Assembly (NCBI GenBank): GCA_001602435.1
Contig: CP012156.1
Coordinates: 1,818,001 to 1,882,000, forward strand
Direction: 5' to 3'
Length of the DNA stretch: 64,000 bases
Source: Hyphomonadaceae bacterium UKL13-1
GTDB lineage: Bacteria; Pseudomonadota; Alphaproteobacteria; Caulobacterales; Aquidulcibacteraceae
Each line of letters begins with the position of its first letter. Within the stretch, counting starts at the first letter, position 1. Positions 23,823 through 32,911 of this stretch are shown here, piece after piece. The position numbers and the translations under genes were made by a program. The notes beneath the pieces are model-generated. The model worked only from the letters and a program-made list of their open reading frames with translations. It ran no database searches and was not told the DNA's origin.

Positions 23823-24713
23823 ATGGACTGGGACAAGCTCAAAACCTTTCACGCCGCCGCAGATACCGGCAGCCTCACCGCTGCTGCCGAAAAAGTCGGC
23901 CTGTCGCAATCAGCTGTTAGCCGCCAAATTGCGGCGCTCGAAGATGGTCTTGGCGTACCACTGTTTCATCGCCATGCGCGCGGCCTGATCCTCACCGGGC
24001 CCGGCAAAGTGCTGCAGCAATCCACAGGTCAGATGGCGACCATCGCGGCAGTGGCTGAGTCCAATTTGAAAGACGCGCGCGACCGCCCGCAGGGTGAATT
24101 GATTGTCACCGCGCCCATCGGCATTGGTGCCACGTGGCTGGCCCCCCGCTTGGGCGGCTTTATGGATGCCTATCCAGACGTGTCGCTTCGCCTTCTGCTC
24201 GATGACCGCGAACTTGACCTTACCACGCTGGAAGCCGAATGCGCGATCCGTCTGTGGGAAGCAACGCATGCGGATCTGATCCAACGCAAAATCCTGTCGA
24301 TCACCACCTCGCTCTATGCGTCGCGCGATTATATCGCCAAGCACGGCATGCCCAAAACGCCAGAGGACTTGGCCAATCACCGCGTGATCGCCTATGGCGC
24401 GCGGTCGGGTGATCCCATGAAAGTGCTAGACTTTGCCCTGACGTTGGGTCGGGAAGAACATCGCCCGCGGGAAGCGGCCCTCACGATCAATAATGTCTCG
24501 GCCTTGGTGAAGGCGGTGGTCGCGGGCCTCGGCATTGGTGGCTTGCCGGATTATCTGGCCCAAGCTGACACGGGGCTGATGCGGGTATTCCCAGAGACAG
24601 ACGGACCCAATATCGACGTCTTCTTCATCTATCCGGCAGACTTGCGCCGCTCCAAGCGTATTGCGGCCTTCCGGCAATATCTGTTGGAGCAAGCGGTGAA
24701 TTGGAAGGGCTAG
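23823..24713 (+). CDS. LysR-family transcriptional regulator
   Basis: This 296-residue protein has an N-terminal winged helix-turn-helix (residues about 1-60: WDKLKTFHAAADTGSLTAAAEKVGLSQSAVSRQIAALEDGLG) and a periplasmic-binding-protein-like effector domain. The gene is preceded by an AGTCAGG-like site. It is convergent with the GST gene (33 bp apart), so it does not show the usual divergent LysR-target layout, and its target is not evident. The effector domain motif YASRDYIAKHGMPKTPEDLANHRVIAY is typical of the large LTTR subgroup that includes regulators of stress and aromatic metabolism. Effector unknown. Confidence 0.92.
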   Translation: MDWDKLKTFHAAADTGSLTAAAEKVGLSQSAVSRQIAALEDGLGVPLFHRHARGLILTGPGKVLQQSTGQMATIAAVAESNLKDARDRPQGELIVTAPIGIGATWLAPRLGGFMDAYPDVSLRLLLDDRELDLTTLEAECAIRLWEATHADLIQRKILSITTSLYASRDYIAKHGMPKTPEDLANHRVIAYGARSGDPMKVLDFALTLGREEHRPREAALTINNVSALVKAVVAGLGIGGLPDYLAQADTGLMRVFPETDGPNIDVFFIYPADLRRSKRIAAFRQYLLEQAVNWKG

Positions 24714-24746
24714 GGCCGCTCGCCCCTGCCCTCCCAATCGCGTGTG

Positions 24747-25496
24747 TTAGGTTTTGGTGACGGCGGCCGTTTGACCGAATAGCGATTTCGCAGCCGCCTT
24801 CATGTCTTCCTTGGATTGCTCGCCTGCTGGCTTGCGCAGCGCTTCGCCAACTGCATTGCCGGCGACGACAGCTGGCCGGGCGTCAATCTTGTCGAACCAA
24901 GCTTTGACATGGGGGAATTCTTCTAGATCTTGGCCGAACAATTTCGCACCACGAACCCAGGGATAAGAAGCCATATCGGCAATGGAATAGTCGCCGGCAA
25001 GATAAGGGGTCTCTTTAAGCTGGCGCTCCATAACGCCATACAAACGATTGACTTCGTTGGTGTAACGGGTTTGGCCATATTCGATCAGCTTTGGATCATC
25101 GACCAGATCAGGCGCGTAGAGACGGAAGTGGCTGGCTTGGCCCGACATTGGCCCAAGGCCGGCCATTTGCCACATCACCCACTCATCGACCTTCACGCGG
25201 CCGCGCTCGTCGCTGGGGTAGAATTGACCGGTCTTGCGGCCGAGATATTGCAGGATTGCCCCACTCTCAAACACCGAGATGGGCTGACCATCTGGCCCGT
25301 TAGGATCGACAATTGCGGGCATGCGATTATTCGGGCTGATGGCGAGGAAGGCTGGCTCAAACTGCTCGCCCTTGCCGATATTGACGGGCTTCATGACGTA
25401 CGGCAGCCCCATCTCTTCCAATGCAATGGAGATCTTCCACCCGTTCGGGGTTGGCCAATAATAGAGTTCGATGGGGCTTTGTGTTGGCTGCGACAT
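24747..25496 (-). CDS. Glutathione S-transferase, YghU/YfcG-like
   Basis: I use the ATG at 25496 (249 residues, MSQPTQSPIELYYWPTPNGWK), which has AGGAAG six bases upstream; earlier in-frame ATGs exist but lack a site. The N-terminal thioredoxin-fold domain carries TPNGWKISIALEEMGLPY and NNRMPAIVDP (cis-Pro) then FESGAILQYL; the C-terminal all-alpha domain follows (YLAGDYSIADMASYPWV). This is the Nu-class GST pattern of E. coli YghU/YfcG, which have disulfide reductase activity with glutathione. It is convergent with a LysR gene and separate from the second GST at 42458, which belongs to another subgroup. Confidence 0.92.
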   Translation of the reverse strand: MSQPTQSPIELYYWPTPNGWKISIALEEMGLPYVMKPVNIGKGEQFEPAFLAISPNNRMPAIVDPNGPDGQPISVFESGAILQYLGRKTGQFYPSDERGRVKVDEWVMWQMAGLGPMSGQASHFRLYAPDLVDDPKLIEYGQTRYTNEVNRLYGVMERQLKETPYLAGDYSIADMASYPWVRGAKLFGQDLEEFPHVKAWFDKIDARPAVVAGNAVGEALRKPAGEQSKEDMKAAAKSLFGQTAAVTKT

Positions 25497-25616
25497 GAGC
25501 ATCTTCCTGTTTGATGACCCGGGACTTGCGCCGGTTAGCCTCAAGTCGGGTGTCGCCATCATAAGCGCAAGCGGAGAAAATCGAACAGGGCCTATTTGAA
25601 ATTCTCAACAGTGGCT

Positions 25617-25853
25617 TCAGTTACGAGGCCCCGCCACTTCTTCCTCAAACTGAAACAAGGTTTCAAACGGCACCGACAATGCCCGAGCCATGCGAAACGC
25701 CAATTCTAACGATGGCGCATATTTTTCGGCTTCAATTGCCAATATGGTCTGTCGGGTTGCCCCGACAAGATTGGCAAAGTCTTGCTGGGTTAGGCCCGCC
25801 TGAGTCCGTAATTGTCGGATCTGATTAAGCACACGGCCTTTGCTGACGGCCAT
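25617..25853 (-). CDS. Small XRE-family DNA-binding protein
   Basis: The ATG at 25853 gives 78 residues (MAVSKGRVLNQIRQLRTQAGLTQQDFANLVGATRQTILAIEAEKYAPSLELAFRMARALSV...). The whole protein is a single helix-turn-helix of the Xre/Cro type, similar to YgzD/ImmR-like small regulators. Its ATG overlaps the stop of the upstream membrane-protein gene (TAATG), implying translational coupling. A tiny XRE regulator behind a small four-helix membrane protein is a recurrent pair in bacteria, in which the regulator is thought to control its own operon. The longer in-frame sequence upstream belongs to the preceding gene's frame and is rejected. Confidence 0.88.
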   Translation of the reverse strand: MAVSKGRVLNQIRQLRTQAGLTQQDFANLVGATRQTILAIEAEKYAPSLELAFRMARALSVPFETLFQFEEEVAGPRN

Positions 25854-26323
25854 TAGGACAAGCGACCCAAGACGAGGATCATAACTTGCTTCACCCCATG
25901 ACAGAGAAACAAGACAGCCATCAACACAAAGAACAGAGTGGGCAAATGCTGGATGTTCAAGGTCCAAGCCGCTGGCGTCGGATAAGTTGCCTGCAAGAGG
26001 ATCTGCCAAATCATCACATTGATCGCACAAAACCCGACCATCAGGCCCAGCCGATCTGCCCGCGCTACAATCTGCTCATCACGCTCATCTTCAAGGGCAC
26101 CGCGCTTGCGCAAATAACTTGCCCAAACACTCAACGCGCCCTCCCCCACGGTGCCAAATCCCAGGACAAATAACCAAGTTCGCCAGATATGACGGGCATC
26201 TTGGTCGGGGATAGACAATCCATCTATCATATTGCCGGCCAGATAGGCGAAGATAGCGATGGCCATAACCAAGGATAAGCCAGCCCTCTTTTCCGTAAGC
26301 GTCATGTTTTCCGTAAGCGTCAT
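25853..26323 (-). CDS. Small four-helix membrane protein coupled to an XRE regulator
   Basis: From the ATG at 26323 the protein has 156 residues: MTLTENMTLTEKRAG..., then about four hydrophobic helices (LVMAIAIFAYLAGNMIDGL, TWLFVLGFGTVGEGALSVW, LGLMVGFCAINVMIWQILL, LFFVLMAVLFLCHGVKQVMIL). A charged loop EDERDEQIVARADRLG lies between helices 2 and 3. I do not name a family beyond a DUF2178-like membrane protein. The first six codons are an 18-bp tandem duplication, so an alternative ATG at 26305 (150 residues) is equally possible. It overlaps the XRE gene by one base and should be regulated by it. Confidence 0.75.
   Translation of the reverse strand: MTLTENMTLTEKRAGLSLVMAIAIFAYLAGNMIDGLSIPDQDARHIWRTWLFVLGFGTVGEGALSVWASYLRKRGALEDERDEQIVARADRLGLMVGFCAINVMIWQILLQATYPTPAAWTLNIQHLPTLFFVLMAVLFLCHGVKQVMILVLGRLS
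26288..26323 (-). repeat. 18-bp tandem duplication of a start-codon region
   Basis: ATGACGCTTACGGAAAAC is followed by ATGACGCTTACGGAAAAG on the minus strand. It duplicates the translation start and first six codons of the membrane-protein gene and leaves two in-frame ATGs. Confidence 0.9.
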
Positions 26324-26546
26324 GACTGAGCCCTTTCTGACAGTTGGTTTTTGCCGAAGTGGTATTTTTGCCGTTGTGCGTTTTTGTCGAAATGACAAAT
26401 ATGTTTTACATACCCCGCTTAGTGCTGGGTTCTAGCAATGTCAAACATCTTGTACATTTTCTCAGCCAGACCAGCCTGAGACTGTTTGACGCCTTGAGGT
26501 TTTGCCGCCCCTCCCGTAGAAGCCAAGGCCGTTTTGGAGCACCCTC

Positions 26547-27476
26547 ATGCCAGATTCAGTCATCAAACCCGTATCGATGAAAACCTATGACACCGACTTT
26601 GCCGGGTTTTCGAAAGAATTGGGCGGTTGGTTTGAGCGATTTGGCTTTGCCATCGTTGCCGATCACGGTGTCGATCAAAAAATTATCGATGCCACATTGG
26701 AAAAAGCCAAAGCTTTCTTCGCCTTACCGGTCGAGGTGAAGCAATCCTACAAGTCGCCAGTGGGCGCGGGTCAGCGCGGCTATACCGCCTTTGGGGTTGA
26801 AACGGCCAAAGACCACACAATCGCGGACCTGAAAGAATTCTGGCATCAGGGCCGGGATTTGCTAGAAGATCACCGCTTTGCGGGCGTCATGCCGCCGAAC
26901 GTGCCCATGCCCGAAGTGGCAGACTTCGATGCCAGCCAAAAGGCGATGTTTGAAGACTTTGACCATTTGGGCAAACGAATCTTGCGGGCTATTGCCACCT
27001 ACCTTGACCTGCCGACCGAGTATTTTGATGACAAGGTCGCGGAAGGTAATTCCATTCTGCGCACCCTGCACTATCCGGCCCTTGGCCCAGATGTCACGCC
27101 CGGTGCCATCCGCGCGGGCGCACATGGCGACATCAATGTGATTACTTTGTTGTTGGGTGCGGAAGAGCCTGGCCTACAATTGCTCGATAAATCAGGCCAG
27201 TGGCAGGCAGTCACCGCGCCAGAAGGCTGCGTGGTGATCAATATTGGCGACATGCTAGCCCGTCTCACCAATGACCGCCTTCCCTCGACCGTGCATCGTG
27301 TGATCAATCCAGAGCCAGAGCGCGCCAGATTTGCCCGCTATTCCTCGCCCTTTTTCTTGCATTTCTCGCCGGATGTCTTGATCGAAACCCTGCCGATGAA
27401 CGGCCCGATCAAGTATGAGCCGATCAATGCGCAGGACTTTTTGGAACAAAGGCTTCGCGAAATTAAGCTCGCCTAG
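26547..27476 (+). CDS. Isopenicillin N synthase-family 2-oxoglutarate/Fe(II) dioxygenase
   Basis: This 309-residue non-haem iron oxygenase has the 2-His-1-carboxylate facial triad at His193, Asp195 (AGAHGDIN) and His250 (PSTVHRV), and the 2-oxoglutarate-binding RYS motif at Arg264-Ser266 (FARYSSPFF). The N-terminal DIOX_N segment (FAGFSKELGGWFERFGFAIVADHGV) is present. Length is typical of plant-like and bacterial family members. Substrate is unknown; members oxidise a wide range of small molecules including amino acids, hormones and antibiotics. It is a monocistronic gene, followed on the same strand by a TonB receptor 261 bp away; no shared role is evident. Confidence 0.9.
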   Translation: MPDSVIKPVSMKTYDTDFAGFSKELGGWFERFGFAIVADHGVDQKIIDATLEKAKAFFALPVEVKQSYKSPVGAGQRGYTAFGVETAKDHTIADLKEFWHQGRDLLEDHRFAGVMPPNVPMPEVADFDASQKAMFEDFDHLGKRILRAIATYLDLPTEYFDDKVAEGNSILRTLHYPALGPDVTPGAIRAGAHGDINVITLLLGAEEPGLQLLDKSGQWQAVTAPEGCVVINIGDMLARLTNDRLPSTVHRVINPEPERARFARYSSPFFLHFSPDVLIETLPMNGPIKYEPINAQDFLEQRLREIKLA

Positions 27477-27737
27477 TTACCTTTTGTTAAGATAATTCTC
27501 CAAAGCAGCCTAAATCATTGGCATATCGGGCGAAAACATCTCGATTTTTGCGCCTTTCTGGCAACACTTCAGAAGCCTTGCAGTCAAGAGCCTGAAAAAC
27601 GCTTTGCGTGTGTTGCAGGTTGAAAGCGAGCAGTCTAACGATATAACAGACCGAGATGTCACAATCTTCGGACACCAAAGGCCAATTCCCGGTTTTACTG
27701 GGGTTTGGACCAAAAAAATTCTTTTGGGGAAACACAC

Positions 27738-30416
27738 ATGCGTTCAAACACCACTTCAAAGATCAGCCGAATTGCGCTGCTTTCGTCCATCTGCTTTGCC
27801 GGTCTCGGTTTCGCAGGCGTCGCGCAAGCCCAAACCGCCCCGGCCGCGGCACCCGATCAAGAAACCGAAGTTGTCATCGTGACGGCAACCAAGCGCGAAA
27901 CCACCTTGCAATCCATCCCGGTTGCGGTGTCGGTGACCTCGGCTGATACGATCAGCAAAGCGCAAGTTCGTGACTTGAACGACATCCAGACTTTGGTCCC
28001 ATCGCTGCGCGTCAGCACCAACCAAAGCTCCACCAACGCAACCTTCATCATCCGCGGCTTCGGCAATGGCGCGAACAACGCGGGTATTGAGCCTTCGGTC
28101 GCAATCTTCATCGATGGCGTGTATCGCTCGCGCGCTGGCGCTTCGATTGGCGACCTTCCAAACCTGCAGCGCGTCGAAGTGTTGCGCGGCCCACAATCGA
28201 CCCTGTTCGGCAAGAACGCTTCGGCTGGCGTGATCTCGCTGGTCACCCGCGAGCCAAAGTTCGAATATGGCGGCTCAGCTGAATTGAGCTATGGCAACTT
28301 CAACGCCATTGTCGCCAAAGCAGACATCACCGGCCCATTGGGTGAAAATGCCGCTGGTGCCTTGTCGTTTGGCTATAACAAGCGCGATGGCTATGTCGAA
28401 AACATCGGCCTTGGCGTGGACATCAACAATCGCGACCGCTTCAATGTGCGCGCTGACTTGCTGATCAAGCCAAGCGACGACCTCAAAGTTCGCATCATTG
28501 CAGACTATGACAAGTTGGACGAATTGTGCTGCGCGGTTTCCAACGTCTTGAGCGGCCCAGCAACGGCGGCAGTGAACTTTGCCGGCGGGCAATTGATACC
28601 AAACTCACCCTTTGCTGACCGCGTATACTCGGACATTCCCCCAACCAACATGATCGAAAACCGCGGCGTTTCGATGCAAGTCGATTATGACTTCGGCAAA
28701 TTGTCGTTCACCTCGATCTCGGCCTATCGCAACTCGCATGGCGAACAAGACGGCGACGTCGACTTCACCAGCGCTTCCTTGGCTTCGGTTCCACAGATCC
28801 AAGACATCGATACGCTGACCCAAGAATTCCGCTTGACGTCAAACTACGACGGCCGGGTCAACTTCCTGTTGGGCGCGTATTTGTTCAAAGAGAATATCGA
28901 TCAAACCTCAGCAGTTGTTTATGGTAAGGACTTTAGAAAGTTCGCGATCGCAGCAGCTGGTGCAGGTGGTGCGCTTATCCCAACCATTGAAGTTGTTACC
29001 GGTAACGCACCAGGCAGCTTCTTTGGCGCTGGTACCGGCACGAACGAGTCGTTCTCTTTGGATAACGATGCCCAATCCATCTTTGGAAACGTGGACTTCA
29101 AGTTAACCGACACGCTGACCTTCACTGCCGGCTTCAACTACACACGCGATTCCAAGGCTGCAAAAGTCAATGTTCTTGCGACCGATCCATTCGCCTTTGT
29201 GGACTTTGATGCACTTGGACAAGGCGCATTTGGTCGTTCGGTTTATGTCGGCGGCGCGACCAACGCATTCTTGGGCCTCGCGGTCTTGGGCTTGGGCCGT
29301 CCAGCAACTGCTGCTGAAGCAGCCGCTGCTAGCGCAGGCCAAATTGCAGCTGCTCAGTCAATTGCAGCAGCGACCTTCAATGCAAATCCAGCTGCCAACA
29401 ACCCAATCCTTGGCTTCAAAGCCCTTCAGTTCCAACCACCCCGTTTGAATTCGCCAAACGCGGTTGAGAGCGGTCGTACAAAGGACAGCGGCACCTCCTA
29501 CAATGCTCGCTTTGCTTGGGAAATCAACGATAACTTCAACGCCTATGCAAGCTATGCAACAGGCTTCAAAGCATCGTCGGTAAACCTGTCGCGCGATTCA
29601 GCGCCTTCTCTCGCTGACTTCATTCCAGGCAACCCAATCACCAACCCAGCACCTTCCAAAATTCGGTCGGCTGGTTTGGCAGTTGTAAACTTGCGGGCAG
29701 GTAGCCGCGCAGCAGGTCCGGAAGAAGCAACCGTTTACGAAATCGGCTTGAAAGGGCGCTTCCCCAAAGGTGCCTTCAACCTGACTTTGTTTGATCAATC
29801 GATCGACGGTTTCCAATCCAACACCTTCACTGGAACCGGCTTCATTCTGGCAAACGCTGGTAAGCAGTCGACCAAGGGTGTCGAGTTTGACGCGACCTAT
29901 CGTCCAATTCGTCCGCTGATCCTGACCTATGCAGCGACCTATCTGGATCCGTTGTATGACGACTTCAAGGGTGGTGCATACGGGGATTATACCGGCCGCA
30001 CGCCAGCAGGCATTGCAGAATTCACCTACAATGCATCGGCAACCTTCATTCAGCCACTGGCCAATGATAACCGCATCACCTATCGGGCAGACTACTTCTG
30101 GACTTCGGAAACTCAGCTCAGCCAAGGCCTGAACCTGAACCCTGCATCTGCATTCCCGAATACCCCAGCTGGTGTTGCTGCACGTAACGCTGCGAACTTG
30201 AAAGCAGCCGAAGCCTATACCTTCCAACCGATCAGCCTCAATGCCAGCATCACGTTCGCAACGAGCAATGGCTGGGAGCTCAGCGCTTGGAGCCGTAACC
30301 TGACGGACGAGCGTTATTTGACCACCATCTTCGACAGCGTCGCGCAAGACGGCTCCATCTCGGGCTACCCAAGCCCACCACGGACCTACGGCGTGTCGGT
30401 GAAGCACATCTGGTAA
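27738..30416 (+). CDS. TonB-dependent outer-membrane receptor
   Basis: The ATG at 27738 (892 residues, MRSNTTSKISRIALLSS) has GGGGA seven bases upstream and opens a signal peptide ending near VAQAQTA. A TonB-box-like segment (TEVVIVTATKRETTLQ) is followed by a plug domain (about 50-165; VEVLRGPQSTLFGKNASAGVISL is diagnostic) and a 22-strand-type beta-barrel ending in YGVSVKHIW, with the typical aromatic last residue. An extracellular loop around 525-565 is unusually Ala-rich and low complexity. Substrate unknown; siderophore, vitamin or carbohydrate uptake are all possible. No adjacent permease or regulator hints at the ligand. It is followed by a strong terminator. Confidence 0.93.
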   Translation: MRSNTTSKISRIALLSSICFAGLGFAGVAQAQTAPAAAPDQETEVVIVTATKRETTLQSIPVAVSVTSADTISKAQVRDLNDIQTLVPSLRVSTNQSSTNATFIIRGFGNGANNAGIEPSVAIFIDGVYRSRAGASIGDLPNLQRVEVLRGPQSTLFGKNASAGVISLVTREPKFEYGGSAELSYGNFNAIVAKADITGPLGENAAGALSFGYNKRDGYVENIGLGVDINNRDRFNVRADLLIKPSDDLKVRIIADYDKLDELCCAVSNVLSGPATAAVNFAGGQLIPNSPFADRVYSDIPPTNMIENRGVSMQVDYDFGKLSFTSISAYRNSHGEQDGDVDFTSASLASVPQIQDIDTLTQEFRLTSNYDGRVNFLLGAYLFKENIDQTSAVVYGKDFRKFAIAAAGAGGALIPTIEVVTGNAPGSFFGAGTGTNESFSLDNDAQSIFGNVDFKLTDTLTFTAGFNYTRDSKAAKVNVLATDPFAFVDFDALGQGAFGRSVYVGGATNAFLGLAVLGLGRPATAAEAAAASAGQIAAAQSIAAATFNANPAANNPILGFKALQFQPPRLNSPNAVESGRTKDSGTSYNARFAWEINDNFNAYASYATGFKASSVNLSRDSAPSLADFIPGNPITNPAPSKIRSAGLAVVNLRAGSRAAGPEEATVYEIGLKGRFPKGAFNLTLFDQSIDGFQSNTFTGTGFILANAGKQSTKGVEFDATYRPIRPLILTYAATYLDPLYDDFKGGAYGDYTGRTPAGIAEFTYNASATFIQPLANDNRITYRADYFWTSETQLSQGLNLNPASAFPNTPAGVAARNAANLKAAEAYTFQPISLNASITFATSNGWELSAWSRNLTDERYLTTIFDSVAQDGSISGYPSPPRTYGVSVKHIW

Positions 30417-30442
30417 GCTCTGTCTGACCTGGATCAACATCA

Positions 30443-30474
30443 AAGCCCTCAACCTTCGGGTTGGGGGCTTTTTT
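30443..30474 (+). terminator. Rho-independent terminator after the TonB receptor
   Basis: AAGCCCTCAACC-TTCG-GGTTGGGGGCTT followed by TTTT, 27 bp past the stop codon. Confidence 0.85.
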
Positions 30475-30554
30475 GTGCGTAGTCGCCCGCAGAAACCAAA
30501 GCTAACAACAGATGGGGACTTCCCATTTGCACCAATCAACCTAAACCCATTGCC

Positions 30555-31307
30555 ATGAACCAGCCCGATGACCTTCTTGCCCTCGATCCTACAGCGGAAC
30601 GAGACATGCCCTATCAGGCTGGCAGTCCAGACGCCCCAGCCCGCGCGCCGCGCCCGAAGGATGCGGCGACCCTGATCCTGATCCAGCACGCTCAGTCTGG
30701 AGCCAAAATCCTGATGGGCCGGCGGGCCAGCGGCCATAGTTTCATGCCCGACAAATATGTCTTCCCCGGCGGCAAAGTCGATCGCTGCGACCGCTTCGTC
30801 GACGCCCATGACGAATTGAACCCGCAATCGTCTGAAGACCTCTCCAAGGCCAATAAGACCCGCCACCCCCGTGCCTTTGCCTTGGCCGCCATCCGCGAGA
30901 CTTGGGAGGAGACGGGCCTGTTGATTGGCAAGCCCGGCACTTTGCCGCTGCGGACGCTCGATACGGGCTGGAACAGCTATGCAGCAGCTGGCATCGCCCC
31001 CCACCTCAGCCCGCTACACTTCTTTGCGCGTGCCATCACACCGCCCCAACGCCACAAGCGGTTTGATGCCCGTTTCTTCATCGCCAATGCCGAAGAGGCG
31101 CTTTATGACATGCGCCCCGCACGCGATGGCGCAGAAATGCAGGACCTGCGCTGGTTCAGCTTGGACGAGGCCTTTGCGCTGGATTTGCCTAATGTGACCC
31201 GCTTTATCCTGAGTGAAGTGCAAACCCGCCTGCAAGCCCCCGAGAAGCCGCACGCCCCGGCTTTCCTGCGCTGGGGCCGTACGGGCCCTCAGATGGACCG
31301 CCTATGA
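30555..31307 (+). CDS. Nudix hydrolase with an interrupted Nudix box
   Basis: This 250-residue protein has a Nudix fold. The box begins at FPGGKVD (70-76) and resumes at AIRETWEETGLLIG (112-125), giving the REXXEEXG motif, but about 27 residues are inserted between the glycine and the REXXEE core. Such insertions are known in the NUDT19/RP2 group of CoA diphosphatases, so a CoA or acyl-CoA pyrophosphatase role is possible. The N-terminus is polar and disordered (PDAPARAPRPK). The stop overlaps the next start codon (ATGA), so it is translationally coupled to an MFS transporter. Substrate is inferred only. Confidence 0.88.
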   Translation: MNQPDDLLALDPTAERDMPYQAGSPDAPARAPRPKDAATLILIQHAQSGAKILMGRRASGHSFMPDKYVFPGGKVDRCDRFVDAHDELNPQSSEDLSKANKTRHPRAFALAAIRETWEETGLLIGKPGTLPLRTLDTGWNSYAAAGIAPHLSPLHFFARAITPPQRHKRFDARFFIANAEEALYDMRPARDGAEMQDLRWFSLDEAFALDLPNVTRFILSEVQTRLQAPEKPHAPAFLRWGRTGPQMDRL

Positions 31308-32470
31308 GCGAGATCCGTATGAGCGCGGCGACCTGGGCCGGGATTGGCACCGCGCTCGGTTGCGGCTTGATTGCCGCGGTCGGGATTGCCATCAATGCCC
31401 CCCTATTCGCGCTCACGCTCGACGATACGGGGATGTCGGCGACGGAAGTCGGCTTCCTCATGACCTTTGCTGGACTGGCGGGCCTACTTTGTACCCCGGT
31501 GGTCCCTTGGCTGATGGGCCGTTTTCCTGTCAAAGTGATTCTGGGTGGTGGGCTCTTGGCTTCCAGCGCCATGTTCCTGCTCTATCCCCTGACCGACAAT
31601 ATCTGGGTGTGGACCGCCATCCGATTTGGCTTCTCAACCTCGCTGACCATCATCTTTGTGGCGTCGGAAGCCTGGTTCTTAGAGCTTGCCCCTGCCCATC
31701 TGCGCGGCCGCTTGTTAGGGCTTTATGCGGCGACCTTCGCCGGCGGCTTTGGCATCGGTGGGTTCGTCATCGCCCAATTGGGTCATCAGGGCCCCGCAAC
31801 GCCCTATGCCGGTGCGGCGATCATGGCATTGGCCACCTTGCCTCTCTTCCTATTCAAAACGCCAGCCGCCACCCGGCCGGAAGGCGCTGAGGCGCATCCC
31901 TCAGCCCTCCTCGCCCGCCTGATGATCGCGCCGGCGCTCTTCGTGCCAGCCTTTGCGATGGGGGCAATTGAGACCAGCGCCTTCAACCTCTTTCCGCTAT
32001 GGGTCCGCGAAGTGGGCTTTGAGGACTCCGCAGCGGGTTATTTGATTGCCGCCAGCGGGCTGGGCAATATCTTGCTGCAAGGCCCCATCGGGATGCTGGC
32101 AGACCGCTATGGACGCACCCGCACGCTCCTAGGCGTCGCCATCATTGGCTTTATCGGCCCCTTCCTCCTTATGGCTGTCAAGTCGCCCACAGAGGCCTAT
32201 GCGATTTGCTTCCTCTGGTCCGGCTGTGTCACCGGCTTCTATACCTTAGGCCTAATGGGCCTTGCGGAGCGCTTTGGGAAAGGTGAGTTAGCCGGAGCAA
32301 ATGCGGCCTATGGCGGCAGCTATGGCGTCGGCCAATTGATTGCACCTTTGGCTGGCGGCACGCTTCTACAAACCCTTGGCCCCTCTGGCTTTCTGGCGGG
32401 TTTGGCTGTCATTGCGCTCACGCCCATTTGCGCCATCGCTGTGCAGCATCAAGCGCAGAGAAAGTCTTGA
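31304..32470 (+). CDS. MFS transporter, 12-helix type
   Basis: This 388-residue polytopic membrane protein has two six-helix halves of the major facilitator type. The loop 2-3 motif is degenerate (GLLCTPVVPWLMGRFPVK), and the second half carries GLGNILLQGPIGMLADRYGRTRTLLG, close to the MFS signature G-x-L-a-D-r-x-G-r-k-x-x-l. The layout resembles the YcaD-like group of MFS carriers with unknown substrate. The start overlaps the Nudix stop by four bases (ATGA). It precedes rpmG by 69 bp. Substrate cannot be deduced. Confidence 0.88.
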   Translation: MSEIRMSAATWAGIGTALGCGLIAAVGIAINAPLFALTLDDTGMSATEVGFLMTFAGLAGLLCTPVVPWLMGRFPVKVILGGGLLASSAMFLLYPLTDNIWVWTAIRFGFSTSLTIIFVASEAWFLELAPAHLRGRLLGLYAATFAGGFGIGGFVIAQLGHQGPATPYAGAAIMALATLPLFLFKTPAATRPEGAEAHPSALLARLMIAPALFVPAFAMGAIETSAFNLFPLWVREVGFEDSAAGYLIAASGLGNILLQGPIGMLADRYGRTRTLLGVAIIGFIGPFLLMAVKSPTEAYAICFLWSGCVTGFYTLGLMGLAERFGKGELAGANAAYGGSYGVGQLIAPLAGGTLLQTLGPSGFLAGLAVIALTPICAIAVQHQAQRKS

Positions 32471-32539
32471 CCTTTGGCTCGGTTTAGGGTCTAAGCGCCC
32501 CCTCAGATTCACCCATACCGCAACCGCGGGAGATTTATC

Positions 32540-32707
32540 ATGGCCAAACCGGCCTCCATCAAAATCCGCCTGAACTCGTCTGCTGGCACCGGCTTCTTTT
32601 ATGTGACCAAGAAGAACGCACGCACCAAGACCGAAAAACTGCGCATGAACAAGTACGACCCAGTCGTGCGGAAGCATGTTGAGTTTGTCGAAGGCAAAAT
32701 TAAGTAA
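32540..32707 (+). CDS. rpmG: 50S ribosomal protein L33
   Basis: A 55-residue protein, shorter than most automatic ORF cut-offs: [20 protein letters not shown], then [20 protein letters not shown], then [15 protein letters not shown]. This is the zinc-free (C-minus) form of L33, since the CXXC pairs of the zinc-binding version are absent; alphaproteobacteria usually carry this form. L33 sits near the E site of the large subunit. A CGGGAG ribosome-binding site precedes the ATG and a strong terminator follows within 40 bp. It is downstream of, and may be partly co-transcribed with, the MFS gene. Confidence 0.96.
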   Translation: MAKPASIKIRLNSSAGTGFFYVTKKNARTKTEKLRMNKYDPVVRKHVEFVEGKIK

Positions 32708-32738
32708 GCTTCTCCCTTTGGTGAGATCGGCCTTTTAG

Positions 32739-32769
32739 GCGCGCTTTGGATATCCAGAGCGCGCTTTTT
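32739..32769 (+). terminator. Rho-independent terminator after rpmG
   Basis: GCGCGCTTTGGATA and TATCCAGAGCGCGC form a 14-bp near-perfect stem, followed by TTTTTG. Confidence 0.85.
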
Positions 32770-32911
32770 GGTTTGCGTTGTTGGGAAGCACAGGAAAACT
32801 ATCCCCCTGCTCGTGAGATGCCTGTAAGCTAGCGCCGTGGCTTAGTGCTATCCGCTTTATGCGGCGAGCCTTTTGGAGGCGGAGGAAGGATTAGAAGAGA
32901 ACACTTGGAAG

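Noticed and set aside
29598..31004. 468-residue minus-strand frame across the TonB receptor 3' end and the Nudix gene
   Set aside because: It crosses a strong terminator and two well-supported genes, and its sequence is low-complexity with many Cys and Trp.
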